A stretch of 64,000 bases of DNA. Source: Enoplolaimus lenunculus. Taxonomy: Eukaryota; Nematoda; Enoplea; Enoplida; Thoracostomopsidae. Made by a program: the position numbers and the translations under genes. The stretch is from assembly GCA_030248215.1 (NCBI GenBank), contig JASANG010001697.1:1-64000 (forward strand). The letters run 5' to 3'. Positions 1 to 11,934 of the stretch are shown here, in pieces (position 1 is the stretch's first letter; each line of letters begins with the position of its first letter). The notes below the pieces were generated by a model. The model had not been told where the DNA came from. It worked only from the letters and a program-made list of their open reading frames with translations, and ran no database searches.

Positions 1-1153
1 AATAGAAATTGCCGGAACTTCCGGCAAAAATTCTACCGGAGCTGGAGCCAGAGCCGGTTTTTGACTTTCGGCCGGAACAGGAGACAGACTTTGGTTGTTG
101 TATGGTTAATATCTTTAATACAAGCGCCATACGTATTACTAAGTTTCGCAAGCTATGCGAGCAAGAAGCCAGGCGTATTTTTGTATATGAAACGAGAGGA
201 ATTCGCAGAAATTAATTTATCGTTTCAAAAACCTACTGTTTTTGCATGGACGTAGTTAGGATTTTGAATAGAAGTTACGTTCTGTGAAAACAAATTTTGA
301 ATTTTGTAAACAAGTTTCATCACGCTGAATTTGTGTATATTGTTTTGAGCATATTGTTTTTATTGAATATCTGCTTTGCACACTGCTGTAAAAGATTCAA
401 AACTTGCGTTTGAAGCCAGAGGTGTCGTCGGTCACCAAGACTTTTGTACTTCAGAACGTTGTAATACGAATACAGAAAAGCTTATTTCCTTTTACAGCAA
501 AATTTTCAAGCAAAAACTCTGCGATTCATATGTGGTTCGATTGCTTTGACGTTTTGATTATCTAATTTAGTTTGACATCTTAGCTTAACGTGAAGTTAAA
601 CCTCAATCTAAATGTTCCGATGAATCTACGTAACCCTTAACCTGGGATTAAAAACAAACAGTTGCAAGTATTTCATTTGCTTAATTAAACATTAATGTTG
701 CTAGCAACCTGGCTGCAGTGTCCCTCAGACGGAAGGGTCGAGTGACGAAAACGAAAGTAAGCCTCACAAACATGATAAAAGCACTGAAGATTACTGCGGC
801 ACTAACCAGGGTTGGGACAAGCTCAAAGAACCTCATTTTGTGAACTTTTCTTGGAAGGTGTCTTTCCTTCATTTCTTTGCGGATTCCATTGCACGTGTGT
901 ACAACTAATTTCAGTTTCTTCGGAATTCGATACCCCCACAGTTAATCCCTTGAGCAATCACTTAAACCGTTATGCTCTTCTAGTTTGCACAGAAACTCTA
1001 CAGGTTAGACGACTAATACGAGTCGAATGGGCTCAGCGTGAATCCCGCGTAATTGGCCAGCGGAGAAGCTTGTCAATTATCATCGAACAATCAGGATATG
1101 ACGGGTAAAACATACATATGACAGCAACAGCAGTATTCAAAAACAACACCAAC

Positions 1154-1219
<66 letters not shown>
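1154..1219. repeat. (AAT)n microsatellite
   Basis: About 22 uninterrupted AAT units. The equivalent position of the other LTRs holds shorter AAT/AAC tracts (near 10545-10585 and 22010-22030) or TTA-rich sequence (51800-51835). The tract therefore belongs to the LTR and expanded in this copy. Confidence 0.95.
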
Positions 1220-1221
<2 letters not shown>

Positions 1222-1324
1222 CAACAACGCCAATTACATATTTATATACAACCTTAAAATCCCAAAAATTGGTTCCTGAGTGCTCGCACCATTAAACATT
1301 CTTGTGGTGTTGCCCTCGTTTTTA

Positions 1325-1894
1325 GCTCAACAACAACTCCAATGTCATATTACATTACCTTACAAATCACCGCTTTCAAATGATCAATGTGCACAATGGA
1401 CGTTATGTCAAGTGATACTGTGGGACATTTACGCGAATATCATATGATATTCCAAAATTTCAGCAAATATATTATGATATTCGACGGGACAGCGTAATCT
1501 ATGGGTGCTATACAGGAATGGAAAGTTGAACAGCAGAGGCATAGATGTGCTTTAAATATCAATGCAAAACGTTTATGACACAAAATCGTTCACAACCACA
1601 GCTTCATAATTGGAAAATTCAAATTTGATATTCTAGTATCATATGGTATTCAACAGGACAATTTGGGAAGGTTACCACAAGCATGTAGACATTTGAAAAT
1701 ATATCATATGGTATTCGCAGACAATACCTCGAATATCATATGATATTGAAGAGCAAAATGTTATCTGTACATGATAATCGCAGACAAATACGCCTTTTTG
1801 AATACGATATGGTGTCTACAAGCCGACAAAATGTTGTCCAATAGTCTAACAGGAACAAAACGTGTTCCAAGTTTCTCTGTTATAACGTGAACCC
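1325..1894. mobile_element. Old copy of the TGCGGGG-TIR miniature transposon (CATATGATAT subfamily)
   Basis: This stretch is homologous to the complete copy at 14197-14874. Both contain the palindrome GAATATCATATGATATTC or close variants, the block around ATGATCAATGTG, and the right-end sequence TATAACGTGAACCC. The left terminal repeat is not recognisable and the right one is worn, so this is an old copy that lies within LTR F. It is non-coding. Confidence 0.65.
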
Positions 1895-1934
1895 TTGATT
1901 AGGGTATAGCCAATGAAAAACAGTGTCCCTGACA

Positions 1935-2980
1935 ATATAACACACGACCACACAAATGCACGGCGGGGTGGGCTGATGCAAATTTCGGCAACTCAGTCCG
2001 TAAAAAACTGAAAGTCAATGTTTATGGTGTTCATTTGATTCGTTGATCATTATGTGACTTCAACAACAACCTAAAAAAGTTTACAATAATCTTTTATCGC
2101 TAAACATTAACTTATGACATAACCATCAATACAGTACCAAATAGTGAGTTACGTATTTAAAAAAAATTGCAGGCTTGTTTTAGGTATACTTATCAAAATT
2201 ATTTTGGACTTTTGTCGCGTCGTAACCGCCTATTATATACCTCGAAAACTAGCACCTGTCAGCTAGCTGATCACAAACTTATGGGTTTGAATTCGACGAA
2301 TACTCTGCTAACCGGCATCGTTGTTCCAACTTTAATGAATTTAATCCCAAGTTTAGTTCAAAATAAACACTTTACACAGCTGAAAATGGTGGATAACCGG
2401 ATATTTGTTTCCGTTACTTGGAAGAGCGGGTGTGCGTTTCGGTTTTCGTTATAAAAATATACCGAAGATTCTGTTATTATTGCGCTCAAAATTAGTTATA
2501 AATCACGTTTCATTATAAATGTGTTGTCCGTTTCCTGCAACTTGAGCTGTGTTTTGGCGGGGCGACATTTCCTCGCAAACGTCAGCGTAGATATCTTGCA
2601 GTTGAGTGGTGATTGCAAATGCTTTCCACTGCCGAGGCTGATTTGTTCGAGCTCGGAAAAAATAAAAATTCAGTTGATATTGACTCTATGGTATTCGGTG
2701 GCCTGCCAACTTGACTCCGATATTTCGGCGCCCCAACAAACCTAAACCTAATCGGTGTGCAAAGCATCAGGTCGACGAGTTGTAGTTTTTGCTCTGTGAG
2801 GAGTTGTCGGATCGACTGGTTGTCAAAATCGACGAGTTGTCGGGCTGTAATATGTCGGTCAACGAGTTTTATGACGTGGATTATCGTATTATTGTTGAGA
2901 TTGTGTAAATTTTTTCAGAATCCACAAGATTTATGACATAACGTTCTGAAATATTTATTAAGCATTGACAGATTAAAGCA
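1935..2980. other. Host sequence, no feature recognised
   Basis: AT-rich single-copy-looking sequence between LTR F and the candidate first exon. Short frames at 2167-2454 and 2521-2745 resemble no family I know and have no splice or codon signature. If the exon at 2981 is real, this stretch would hold its promoter and 5' UTR, but I cannot point to a TATA box or initiator. Confidence 0.4.
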
Positions 2981-3077
2981 ATGCAATTCCATCAATTTAA
3001 CAGTACCCTTGCATGTTTTATGTGTTTATTGATCCTGTTTACCAATGGCGTCTACTGGTTAACGGTCACAAGAAACA
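2981..3077 (+). CDS. Candidate first coding exon: short N-terminus with membrane anchor, then a GTAAGT donor
   Basis: An ATG at 2981 opens 32 codons ending at a consensus donor (A|GTAAGT, 3077/3078), leaving phase 1. The peptide is a short polar N-terminus, then a hydrophobic run of about 18 residues (LACFMCLLILFTNGVYWL), then TVTRN, which is the layout of a type II signal anchor. CASD1-family Golgi proteins begin this way before their luminal SGNH domain, and exons of such a gene lie at 50490-51157 on the same strand. Assignment to that gene is inference. The phase-1 donor would suit an acceptor near 49385 but not the phase-0 exon at 50490 directly. It could also be an unrelated or chance frame. 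Confidence 0.35.
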
Positions 3078-3083
3078 GTAAGT

Positions 3084-3574
3084 TTCAAGATCAAATTAAA
3101 ACAATAAACCAGAGTAAGTCTATGCCGCCTAAGTCCAAGCGAAGTCCATTTAAGTAAAATTAAGCAATAATTCCTGTCATGCCAATATGCAACTGGATAT
3201 TAAACAAAATGCAATTTTGGCTGATGTTATCCTTCAAGTGAAATTAACGCATGTTAAAGTACAATTGTTTCAAGTCATGGCTTATGTCAATTAGTGAAGA
3301 AGCTTAGACTTAAACTAAAATTTATGACTAGGATTAGGCTTAGATTTAGGGTTCGCATTCTGGGTTGAACCTTATAATTAAACTATGGGGATGCTGAAGT
3401 CATCATCAACCACTGTTTGCAGTTACTATTGTATCAGCTATCAACCTCAAATATATGTTGTAACAACGAATTCGCCGATAGATACAATATTTGGCTGAAA
3501 TAAAGGATTTATAAAAATAGGAATATATGTTCGGAAATTAACATTTGGGTTATTGAAATATTTCCTGAAAAAAC
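3084..3574. other. AT-rich sequence, nothing recognised
   Basis: No frame, repeat or motif of note was seen. If the exon at 2981 is real, this is the start of its intron. Confidence 0.4.
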
Positions 3575-4445
3575 TGAAAACTATAGTCGGCGTTTATTGA
3601 GAAAGTTTGGATATTTTCAGTAAATGGAAATTTTGAAAAAATCCGGATACAGCGGCAAAATTCGAGCTTTTTTACGGAAATACAAAGATTTGATTTGAGT
3701 AGCTAAATTAGCCTGCGCCGGAAGTTTTGGCAAATTGATATATTATATTCTGAAAAACTTATGCGTGGTTCCCGTTACAAGTTGTGCGCTTGGTACCTGT
3801 TTTGTCACTTACCCATAGCAGGAGGTAGAAACAACCTATATGAATAGGTTGTAAGCTAGCTACTACCCATATGGGTACTATACGTTTGTAGCTATGGGTA
3901 GCTAGTCATCGGTTTGTTACCCATATGGGTACCTTGCGATTGTTTTAATAATATTTATAGCTAGTGTCATTTTTACAGTTTTTCAAAAGATAAATAGTAA
4001 AAACAGACTAAACCGAACTTGTAAAATAAAAGTTGCTGTATTGAAGCGTTTTAAAGGACAAGCTTGAAGGTTTATTAAGTTGGCATCTATATGGGCTACG
4101 AGCAGACATCTTGACTCTGCCCATATGGGTAGGTCAATTTTTCGAAAACCTAGCTATGCATAACATTTTATTTTCTGTTGGTATCCATATGGGTAGCAAA
4201 ACGATTAGTGTGTACCGCTATGGGTACAGTGACAAAACAGGTGCCAAGCGCGCTATTGCTAACGTGAACCCCGCATTAGAAAACTGGTGGACTGTTTGTT
4301 GAGAAATTTGGATGTTTTCAAATAATTACAGTTTTGGAACATTTCCGTACTTGGGAAAGTTAGCGCCTTTTTGGGAAATTTTGTGTATTAAAGATCAAAC
4401 ATGTCAGAGCGGTGCCAAGCAATTTAATCTTTGCCGAAATTTTAA
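3575..4445. repeat. Two diverged direct repeats of about 170 bp, separated by a transposon
   Basis: Unit 1 (about 3575-3758) and unit 2 (about 4279-4445) share ordered words: GAAAACT, then TTGAGAAA, then TTTGGAT, then ATTTTCA, then ttttACGGAAAT-like, then GCCGGAAGTTTT or GCCGAAATTTT. The transposon at 3762-4275 sits between them. Similarity is modest, so the duplication is old. Confidence 0.45.
3762..4275. mobile_element. Miniature inverted-repeat transposon, TGCGGGG TIR family, CCCATATGGG subfamily
   Basis: The left end is TGCGTGGTTCCCGTTACAAG and the right end is the reverse complement type ...GCTAACGTGAACCCCGCA. Both are flanked by TTA (3759-3761 and 4276-4278), a 3-bp target duplication. 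Next to the termini are GTGCGCTTGGTACCTGTTTT and its inverted partner. The interior holds several copies of the palindrome TACCCATATGGGTA. It has no coding capacity. A 3-bp T-N-A duplication suggests the PIF/Harbinger superfamily, which typically uses TWA; the superfamily call is inference. Confidence 0.85.
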
Positions 4446-5522
4446 ATGACTTTCATGCGGGATTAACACATCATACAAAATGACAGGACAAAACAACATG
4501 CGTACAACAGGTGACTTTTGAGGGGGTAGTGCCATGTACACTGAAGCCAAAAATTTCAGTATCCTGGACACTAAAGCTTTTGTTTAACATTCGGGACACT
4601 GAAGCCAAAAAAGCTTACATTTGTTCCGTCCGTAGCTTTTGGTACCCGAAGTGTTTACGTGACACAAGTTATCATCTAACGCCGATGCATTTCTTACACG
4701 TTAACAACGTCCCTATTGTACCGCTTTACGTTTTGTAGCGTTACGTTGAGTTGCAATATTTGTTCGGCACGTGGTCCTTTTAAGGGCATCCAGTTTTTTT
4801 GTGGGTACTATAAGACAGAGGTGGCTAAGATCAGGAAAGAAGTCTCGGTTCCAGTCTCGGCAAGTTTCAGTATTTGGCTGCTCTCGGTTTCTTGAGTCTC
4901 CGCGGTTTAAAACCGACACTAGGGGTCGAGGATTCAGCAAATGCTGGTAGACATGCAAAAAAGTAAAATTTAATATTGTTCAGGCAAGTTATTAATCGTA
5001 AACTCAATTTGACTAAGCTAAAACTTGCATCGAAGATTAATAAAACTCCATTAGCGATAGCGCCGGCGGAAGCACCCCCTAAGCCCCCATTTGGGGTTCC
5101 AAAGGGTAAGCAAGTTTTCGCGAACCACGCAGTTATAGAGCTGTGAAATGTTTTTTCTGGACGGCCCTCAGGCTTGTTGGCTTTTGGCCTTGAATATTCT
5201 AAAGCTGGCCGTAATTAGCGATCAATATAGTATAAATTATCAAATTTTTGACTCAAAGTAAAATTTTTCGATAACCATGGTTTATACAATACATCCGTCA
5301 TTTTCATGTCAACAAATTTTTGGTGTTTATCAATCAACTGTATTTGTTTTAATTTTTCGGTTCTACATCAATAATGTTACCCAATATGTTTTATTTGAAC
5401 AAAAAAACGTGTCGGTCGATGTTAAACAACTCAGAATTAAACTTTACCTGGGTTCGTGAAGATTGCGAGCGTCTAGTATACAGGGAAATGTAAGCAACTT
5501 GTTTTAACGTTTTGTTCAATTT
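4446..5522. other. Host sequence, no feature recognised
   Basis: AT-rich sequence with no long frame or recognisable repeat. A 75-codon frame at 4511-4738 contains an internal direct repeat (GGACACTGAAGCCAAAAA, imperfect) and resembles no family I know. Confidence 0.4.
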
Positions 5523-6096
5523 GAACAAAGCACGGGTACACAGGTTATCTCAACATACAAGTGTTCGTATGTCACGTCACATTATCAGACATATGGTGAA
5601 TATCATATGATATCCCAAATTAACAGCATATATGGTCTGATTTTCAGCAAGACAGATTTGGAGTATCATATGATGTTTTGCTACTCAGTTTAAGTGTATT
5701 ATATGATATTCTATTATGTAGTTCATGACGTATCGTAAGGCAATCCGCTAAAATTCAAATTTTCCTATCAAAATTTGAGTGTTCCCGCCAAAATATGAAG
5801 TTTCCCAAAATTTGAACTTCTCGCCAAATTTTGAATTTTTTGGGACATTTTTTACAGTAATGTTCACACTATTACGCGGATGACCCAAAGTTTCGTTGAA
5901 AAATTTAAAAAGAAGGAAAAATCAAACGCCTAGATAATCTGCGGTTTGGTAAGAAAGATTGCAACCGTAACGTTTGATTGAAAGCGAGAAAACTAGAAAA
6001 CTTTTCGAAGCATCAAGTGTTTTATACTAACCAAGGGAAATTACAGGCGTATAAATTTTCCACTTTTCTCGTTTTCAAAACAACATCAATTCTTTA

Positions 6097-6300
6097 ATTC
6101 AAATTTTGGCCTGAAATTCAAATTTTGGTTGAAAATTCAAATTTTGGCGGCAAATTCAAATTCAGGCGGGAAAATTCAAATTTTGGCGGAAAATTCAAAC
6201 TTGTAGAAAATACAAATTTTGGTGGGAAATTCAAATTTTGGATTAAAAATTCAAACTTTGGCGGGAAAATTCAAATTTTGCCACGAAAATTTGAATTTGA
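6097..6300. repeat. Short tandem array of AATTCAAATTTTGG(C/T)GG
   Basis: About ten imperfect units of 17-20 bp in the spacer of the fold-back element. Related but inverted words (CCGCCAAAATTTGAATTTTC-like) lie within both arms. Confidence 0.8.
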
Positions 6301-6351
6301 GACGGAATATTCAAAATTTAAGCGATTGTCTTTTGATACGTCTTAAACTAC

Positions 6352-6473
6352 ATTAGCAGACAACCACTGCTTTTGAATATCATATTGGGTTACATAGCAG
6401 ACAAAATGTTACCCAATATATACAACGTGACAAAACGTGGCCCAGCTGCACCATTTATAACGTGATCCCCGCA
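6352..6473. mobile_element. Right-end fragment of a TGCGGGG-family miniature transposon
   Basis: The sequence GACAAAACGTGGCCCAGCTG followed by TATAACGTGATCCCCGCA matches the right terminus of the complete element at 14197-14874. It lies in the fold-back spacer, with TAA immediately outside. No left end is present, so it is a remnant. Confidence 0.6.
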
Positions 6474-8506
6474 TAACTCCATGAGAATTTGTATATATTT
6501 CATCTATTACAAAATGTGTGCTTCGGTTCAAAAAACGAGAAAGTAGAAAATTTAAGCGTAGATATATGAAGAATTTTGGTTGGTAGGAAAATTCAGAGGT
6601 GTATGTAAGGTTTGAAAAACAAAAAAGGGGATATGAGGAAAATTTGAACGGGTCTTTTCACATTTTATGTGGTTCGGTTTGGAAAATCTAAAGAATTGAT
6701 GTTGTTTTGAAAACGAGAAAAGTGTAAAATTTATACGCCTGTAATTTCCCTGGGTTAGTATAAAACACTTGATGCTTCGAAATTTTTCTAGTTTTCTCGC
6801 TTTTAATCAAACTTTACGGTTGCAATTTTTCCTACCAAACCACAGATTATCTAGGCGTTAGATTTTTCCTTCTTTTTAAATTTTCCAACAAAACTTTGGG
6901 TCGTTCGCGTAATAGTGCGAACATTACAGTAAAAATGTCCAAAATTTTAAAATTTGGCGAGAAATTCAACTTTTGGGAAAATTCATATTTGGCGGGAAAA
7001 CTCAAATTTTGATAAGAAAATTCGAATTTTAGTGGATTGTCTTACGATACGTCATGAACTACATAATAGAATATCATATAATACACTTAAACTGAGTAGT
7101 AAAACATCATAAGATACTCCAAATCTGTCTTGCTGCAAATCAGATCATATATGCTGTTAATTTGGAATATCATATGATATTCAACAATATGTCTGATTAT
7201 GTCACGTGACATTCGAACACTTCTATGCTAAGATAACCTGAATACCCGTGCTTTGTACACCAATATTGTTACGGGTACGATCAACGAGTATCCCTGCGGA
7301 CGAATCCGAGATGATACTCTCACGGGTGTTCATGGCCGTGGATCTGCCAAATTAAGCTACTTGACTAGAGGATGACGGTCCCCCGGCGTGATATCAGGTT
7401 TTGACAGTCACAAAATCCCAATATCGTCGCACGCCTAAGCCTGCCTATTGTCTAAGCTCTGGCAAACCCCCCGAGTGCGTGTAGGTAGACCACACCAGTA
7501 ACAATTAGTTTTCCTCCGTGGGTTTCACTAAAACTGCGTGCTCACAACTATTTCTCCAAGCTAGCCTTAACGACCCTTGGTCATAGGAATGGTTTGATCT
7601 TTTGGTTTATTTCCGAGGTTGGCCAATTCTTTAGGCAGTCTGCCGTAGGCATGAATGATTTTGCTTTACTTGGTCATAGACCGTTTTAGAGAAAGGCGGA
7701 TCGATCCTAGCCTTTATGGTTTTTATTTGCTTTTCTTGCCACTGATTCGAACCAGGGCTACATGTTTAATTTTCAAGACTCTGGTAATTTGGAAATTTTT
7801 ATACGCGTTCAAAAAGCTCGAGTCTCTTTTAACTCCAAGTTTCGTCTTATTTTTTCAGCCATGGCTCTTAGGCCAGGAATCAACTGAGCGCTCCAGATTC
7901 TGGACTTAACTCAAATTATAGTTTTGGTTTATTATGAGTTTGTACACTTTATACATACATAATTGCTGACTTAAAGTACCTTAGTCCTAAGATCAGGCTT
8001 AAGAGATCAGTGGCGTGCTTAATTAAATGATTTCAATTAAAATTGAAATTAGATTATAATAACTGCTAAAAAGAACGTGATAAGTGATTTATAAAATTTC
8101 TATGTGTTCCTGGTTTCCGACCATATGTCAACTACCTTACCGCTGGCTGTCTCAACATAGGGTTACGAGTTCCTCGTTGAGTTATGCTCTATGTCTCATG
8201 AGGGTGAGCGCCGTTGGTCTATCTGCGACATTCCCGCAGGCGTGAGTTAACTCTGACTTAAGCTCAATGACTTGCTTGAGTCTAGGCTGTGGATCTCAAT
8301 TCGTCGCATAGACATTCTGGACAACTCCCGTCATTACCTAAACAGGTTTCAAAAGACTGCACGTTAACCGTAAGGTCTGTAGGATGCGTAAAGGTAGGCG
8401 CATACTCAAAATTCAAAAGGTTTTCTGGGAGCAGCCTAAATTGCGTCACCTTGCAGGTTTCCTGATTTAAGATTTTTCCTCCAAAAGTTTATACAAAATT
8501 CCTGCG

Positions 8507-8529
8507 CCTGCGTTGTCGCCAACGCCAGG
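8507..8529 (-). other. Conserved LTR hairpin, copy in LTR A
   Basis: CCTGCGTTG, loop TCGC, CAACGCCAGG: a 9-bp stem with one bulge. The same hairpin is present in LTRs C, D (twice) and E. Confidence 0.7.
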
Positions 8530-8545
8530 TAAAGTTTAACGTGTA

Positions 8546-9125
8546 CACACTAAAATTTGAAATTCTCAGTTGGCCATAACTTTATGACTATTCGTTTGCG
8601 GGCCATGTTCGGGGCGGTTTTCTTGCTCTACTCAGCAAGCCGAATCAAATGATATCAATTTTAACCCAGTAGCTCGAAAAAGTTGAAATCGCGTTTTTCG
8701 GGCCGGATCCGTAAAAGCGTGTACATGTAAATAATATACTTTTCAAATGATCATAACTTTTTAAGTTTGGATTTGCGAACCCTGTTTAGGGTTGTCTTTT
8801 ACTCAGCGCGATGCGCGGAAAATTTTCAAAAGTCTATAACTTTTTAACTGACGCCTTGCGGGCTATAATTAGGGTGGTTTTCTTAGTCGGTGAGATGCGG
8901 AGTGTCGTCTAATATCGATCTCCGCGCTATACCCCAGAAAATGAAAATAGCGTTTTCCTAAAAACCCCTATCCGCAACCTTAACGCACAACCTAAATTTG
9001 CCCTAACTTTTTAGAACACGGATCCAAAATGCTTGGAACCGGTTTTCGAATTTCGGGGACTAAAGGTTATAATAATATTTCAAAAATTAGTGCCCACAAA
9101 ATTCCAAAAGTTTCGCAAAATCTTG
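8546..9125 (-). repeat. 178-bp repeat units in LTR A
   Basis: Successive phrases repeat in order: GTGTACA, then CATAACTTTTTAA, then GCGAACC, then GGTTTTCTT, then CTCAGCGCGATGCGC, then GGATCCGTAAA. Spacing is about 178 bp where units are whole. This is homologous, on the opposite strand, to the array of LTR D. It preserves the uninserted form of the site occupied by a transposon there. Confidence 0.75.
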
Positions 9126-10724
9126 GTTGACCTAAAACGGCAGCCGGGACGGCTTATTCAGCCCATCCGGCATACCGACCGCGAGGACGCCGGCCCCGAA
9201 CCTGACACAATCCGCACCCCTTCGAGCTCTGTCATCTTTAAAACAACCTACTACCTCAGCCGGTTACCTCTTGTCTCGAGCAACACCGCGAGACCCATAC
9301 AGGAGAACTTCCTGCAATTACCCCCTCTCGCTGTGTGGTGTACGTTTTCGTCACTGAAAAGGAAAACCGACGTTGCAGCTTACATATATGAGTAACCGAT
9401 TTCCCTTTCCAACCTAGTCGCTTTGTAAATGGTCGCACGAACATCGCTCTGTCTTGCTTTTACATTTCTGTGTACTATGCCGGTCGTCATGCTATGCAAC
9501 AAACAGTTTAAATTTCAAACCCGCAGTTTCAGTGTATCGATACGAGAATAACTAAGCAGTGAAGGTACACCGTAATAACAGATGCCCTGACCATTAGGCG
9601 TATACCTTCTCAAAAGAAACAAAATTGAAGGATACCCGAAAGAGCGAAAACTCCTTCCACCAGGTTATCGGGTCTCGCACCTGTCTCGGAGGGGTGTCCC
9701 CTGTTACCCCTTGGCAATTTCCAACGTGAGTATGTTCATTTATTCTAAGTTTTGGAAATTCACTACCCCTCCCCCGCAAGCAAGAGAATGAATAAGTACA
9801 GATAACAATAACGTTAAAAATAGAACCATAAAGTTGCGAGAACTTCATAACTAAAGTGTCGTTACTCTACTGGTCCATTCCGAGCGCACGAAACGAGATG
9901 CCCCCTTTTTACGATTTGCAAGCTACTAACACCCTCATTTCCTAATTGTGCTGCCGTACAGGCATCCCCTTAAATTTCACATCCTCTTGCATGTTGACAC
10001 CCCACGTTTAGTGAACGACCGGTGCAAAATTCTTGAGCAAGTGTATGCAAACGAGAAGAAATACAACAGGGGCAAAGCGGGACGGACCTCGTATCAGGGT
10101 TCCTTGCTACGTTGCCTAAAGCTTGATGTGTCGGCTAATACATAATCCAACGGAAATACAATAACTACGTAATTATAAAATAACAAATAAGTAACTGAAG
10201 GTACACAAGGATACGAAAAATGAGGTAACCGATTCAAAGGCAAAATACTGGTTTGTCCAAGCTTACCAACTCGGACGCTACCTAGTTCACGGGTATGCCT
10301 TAAGCGCGCGCAACAGAACGGCCCTGGTGTGGACGTTTTATTCCTTTCATTACCTGAATTCATCTTAGGCTAGAAAAGTGACCTGTCTCACCAGTGACGT
10401 TCTTTTCCACTGCGAAACAGGACTAGGGCGGGCCAAATAGAAAATAACAAAGGGATTGCCCAGTGCGGAACCTCAACTAACATCGTGAGACAAAAATAAA
10501 GAAAACAATATACTGATAATAGCATAAAAACTTGTATGACATCAACAATAATAATAATAACAATAACAAAAACAATAATAATGACACCCCAATGCTGGTC
10601 ACGGCGCCAAATATATCCTTAGAATTCCAAAACAAGGTGCCAAGATCGTATAGTTCGTCTCAAAAGAAATAGTGTCCCTGACACCTCATAAATTTTTAAT
10701 TTGGGTATTTCGTGTTAAACCTTA

Positions 10725-11182
10725 TGGGTCATCCACGTAATACTGTCTACGCCACTGTAAAAATTTGTCCACCCTGGTTTTAAGAGCGGGACAAAACGAC
10801 AATGTCCTTAAGCTATAAAGACTTAACGGAATGTGTAATTGGATAGTTGGTTTTTGCAGCAGGCCCTACGAAGGGACTAAGGACATTGTAGGTACAGTCT
10901 GGACGCAGTCTCTGACAATACGAGTTCCTTCGAACAGACCCTGTATAACATCTAAGCAAAGTTCCTTCCGACAAACTTTGTGTTATGAAATAAGCTGAGT
11001 CCCTTCTGACAGACTCTGGACAAAACAGATGTCCTTTAAATAACGTATTGACAATTTAGCATGGGTATGGACGGCAACGTGACCAAGCACGAATCGTTTA
11101 GAGAGAGTGCAAGTTGTCAGCAGGGTCTACGCAGGATATGAGTGACATTTGGACATGTAATTTGGAAACAATAAAACGACAG
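10725..11182. mobile_element. TGGGTCATCC-TIR miniature transposon, right end lost
   Basis: The left end TGGGTCATCCACGTAATACT starts directly after TTA (10722-10724), 42 bp inside element 1's internal region. The matching place in element 2 (near 22133, AACCCTTATC) has no insertion. The interior matches the whole copies at 36002-36529 and 44357-44878. The copy stops about 40 bp short of the expected right terminus, so it is truncated. Non-coding. Confidence 0.8.
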
Positions 11183-11253
11183 GTTAACTTGTATCTTAAT
11201 GGCTTCAATCGGTGTACTGCCGCATAATGTGAACAGCAACAGTTCTACAGGAA

Positions 11254-11934
11254 TTATGTAAAATTTACCCGTGCGGACTTCTGGGCAGGCAATTGAGCAA
11301 CAACACGTGAAATATATATACGCACACGGAGCCTCATTATAGGTGCCAATAATCCGGCGGTGGCATGGGCGGTTGTTCTTGATTGTGAAAATGTAATGAG
11401 TTTACCTAATTCAAAAGCAGCGAGTTTTCTATGGCCCGGCCTACTATAAATCTGCTGCAATGTGCTGATAGTTGCGTCCGGTACAATAATATGTATTGCG
11501 CAGACACAGACTACACCCAGCTTCAAAGCGTCCTATCGCAGTCTCTAAAAACGTCGCAAAATTTTAAGCTGGGTAAGGGGTGTAATCCGTTCAGGTTTGG
11601 GCTCCCGACACATGAAAGCTCCTTTTCTTAACATTGCTTTATAGCATTGCCCTATTTTCTGTAGATATGAGCAAGGGCGACTGCAAAAGCAACACTTCTT
11701 CTCTAAATGCAAGGACTCTCTCCTTCTCTTGGATTTTAGATTTAGTGGTTTGTCTCAACCCTTATCTCCTGAACAGTACGTCCCTCGTCTGTGCTGCGTG
11801 AGCGGGCCGGAATTTACATGTGGGCGGTCCTACAGTGTCAGCCCGATAAGTGAGTAAAGGGAATTGCTGCCACGAGGCAGAAGACGACGTAGTCTCTTGG
11901 GATCCCTCTGTATGAGTGTTTGTAGTCCGCAGTC
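11254..11934 (-). other. 3' untranslated-like stretch downstream of the old NADAR copy
   Basis: This stretch is homologous to 22290-22985. Shared phrases include GGTGCCAATAATCCGGC/CGCCAATGATCCGGC, ACCCTTATCTCCTGAAC and TCCTACAGTGTCAG. It lies between the gene and the 3' LTR in both elements. No coding frame is shared. Confidence 0.55.

Larger units (their letters stand above)
1..1934 (-). mobile_element. LTR F, 5' portion of a giant-family LTR
   Basis: The plus-strand sequence ends in GTGTCCCTGACA, the reverse of the TGTCAGGGACAC start shared by all LTRs of this family, so the LTR begins at 1934 and runs leftward off the window. Like the others it has an AAT/AAC-rich tract shortly inside its 5' end. 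The flank beyond 1934 is ATATAACAC. A miniature transposon of the TGCGGGG family sits inside it. Only this part is in the window, so neither its 3' end nor any internal region can be judged. Family: LTR retroelement, superfamily undetermined. Confidence 0.7.
5523..7257. mobile_element. Fold-back element with inverted arms of about 575 bp
   Basis: 5523-6098 and 6683-7257 are near-complete reverse complements, for example ACAAAGCACGGGTA at the left outer end and TACCCGTGCTTTGT at the right. The arms contain the 18-bp palindrome motif GAATATCATATGATATTC (near 7170) also found in the TGCGGGG transposons. Each arm also has a stretch resembling the end of the TGGGTCATCC family (CGCGGATGACCCA near 5875). 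The central spacer carries AATTCAAATTTTGG repeats and a transposon end. No reading frame of note and no clear target duplication were found. Such a structure would extrude as a long hairpin. Confidence 0.85.
7267..10683 (-). mobile_element. LTR A, short variant, 3' LTR of element 1
   Basis: It starts (minus strand) TGTCAGGGACAC at 10683 and ends CCGTAACA at 7267. On its 5' side it joins internal sequence ending GAGG, so by position it is the 3' LTR of the element whose internal region lies to the right. At 3.4 kb it is shorter than its relatives. It contains 178-bp repeat units (about 8546-9125), the CCTGCGTTG hairpin (8507-8529) and a conserved AATAAA in a TTTATTA context near 7928. The left flank is CCAATAT. 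LTR retroelement, superfamily undetermined; older than B/C. Confidence 0.75.

Noticed and set aside
1033-1233. Frame encoding a poly-leucine run
   Set aside because: It is the reverse-strand reading of the (AAT)n microsatellite.
5523-7257. CRISPR-like or satellite array suggested by repeated short words
   Set aside because: The repeats are two inverted arms plus a short AT-rich array, not direct repeats with unique spacers, and the context is eukaryotic.
9033-9395. 120-codon frame in LTR A
   Set aside because: It lies in U3 next to the 178-bp repeats. The homologous parts of LTRs D and E show no shared frame.
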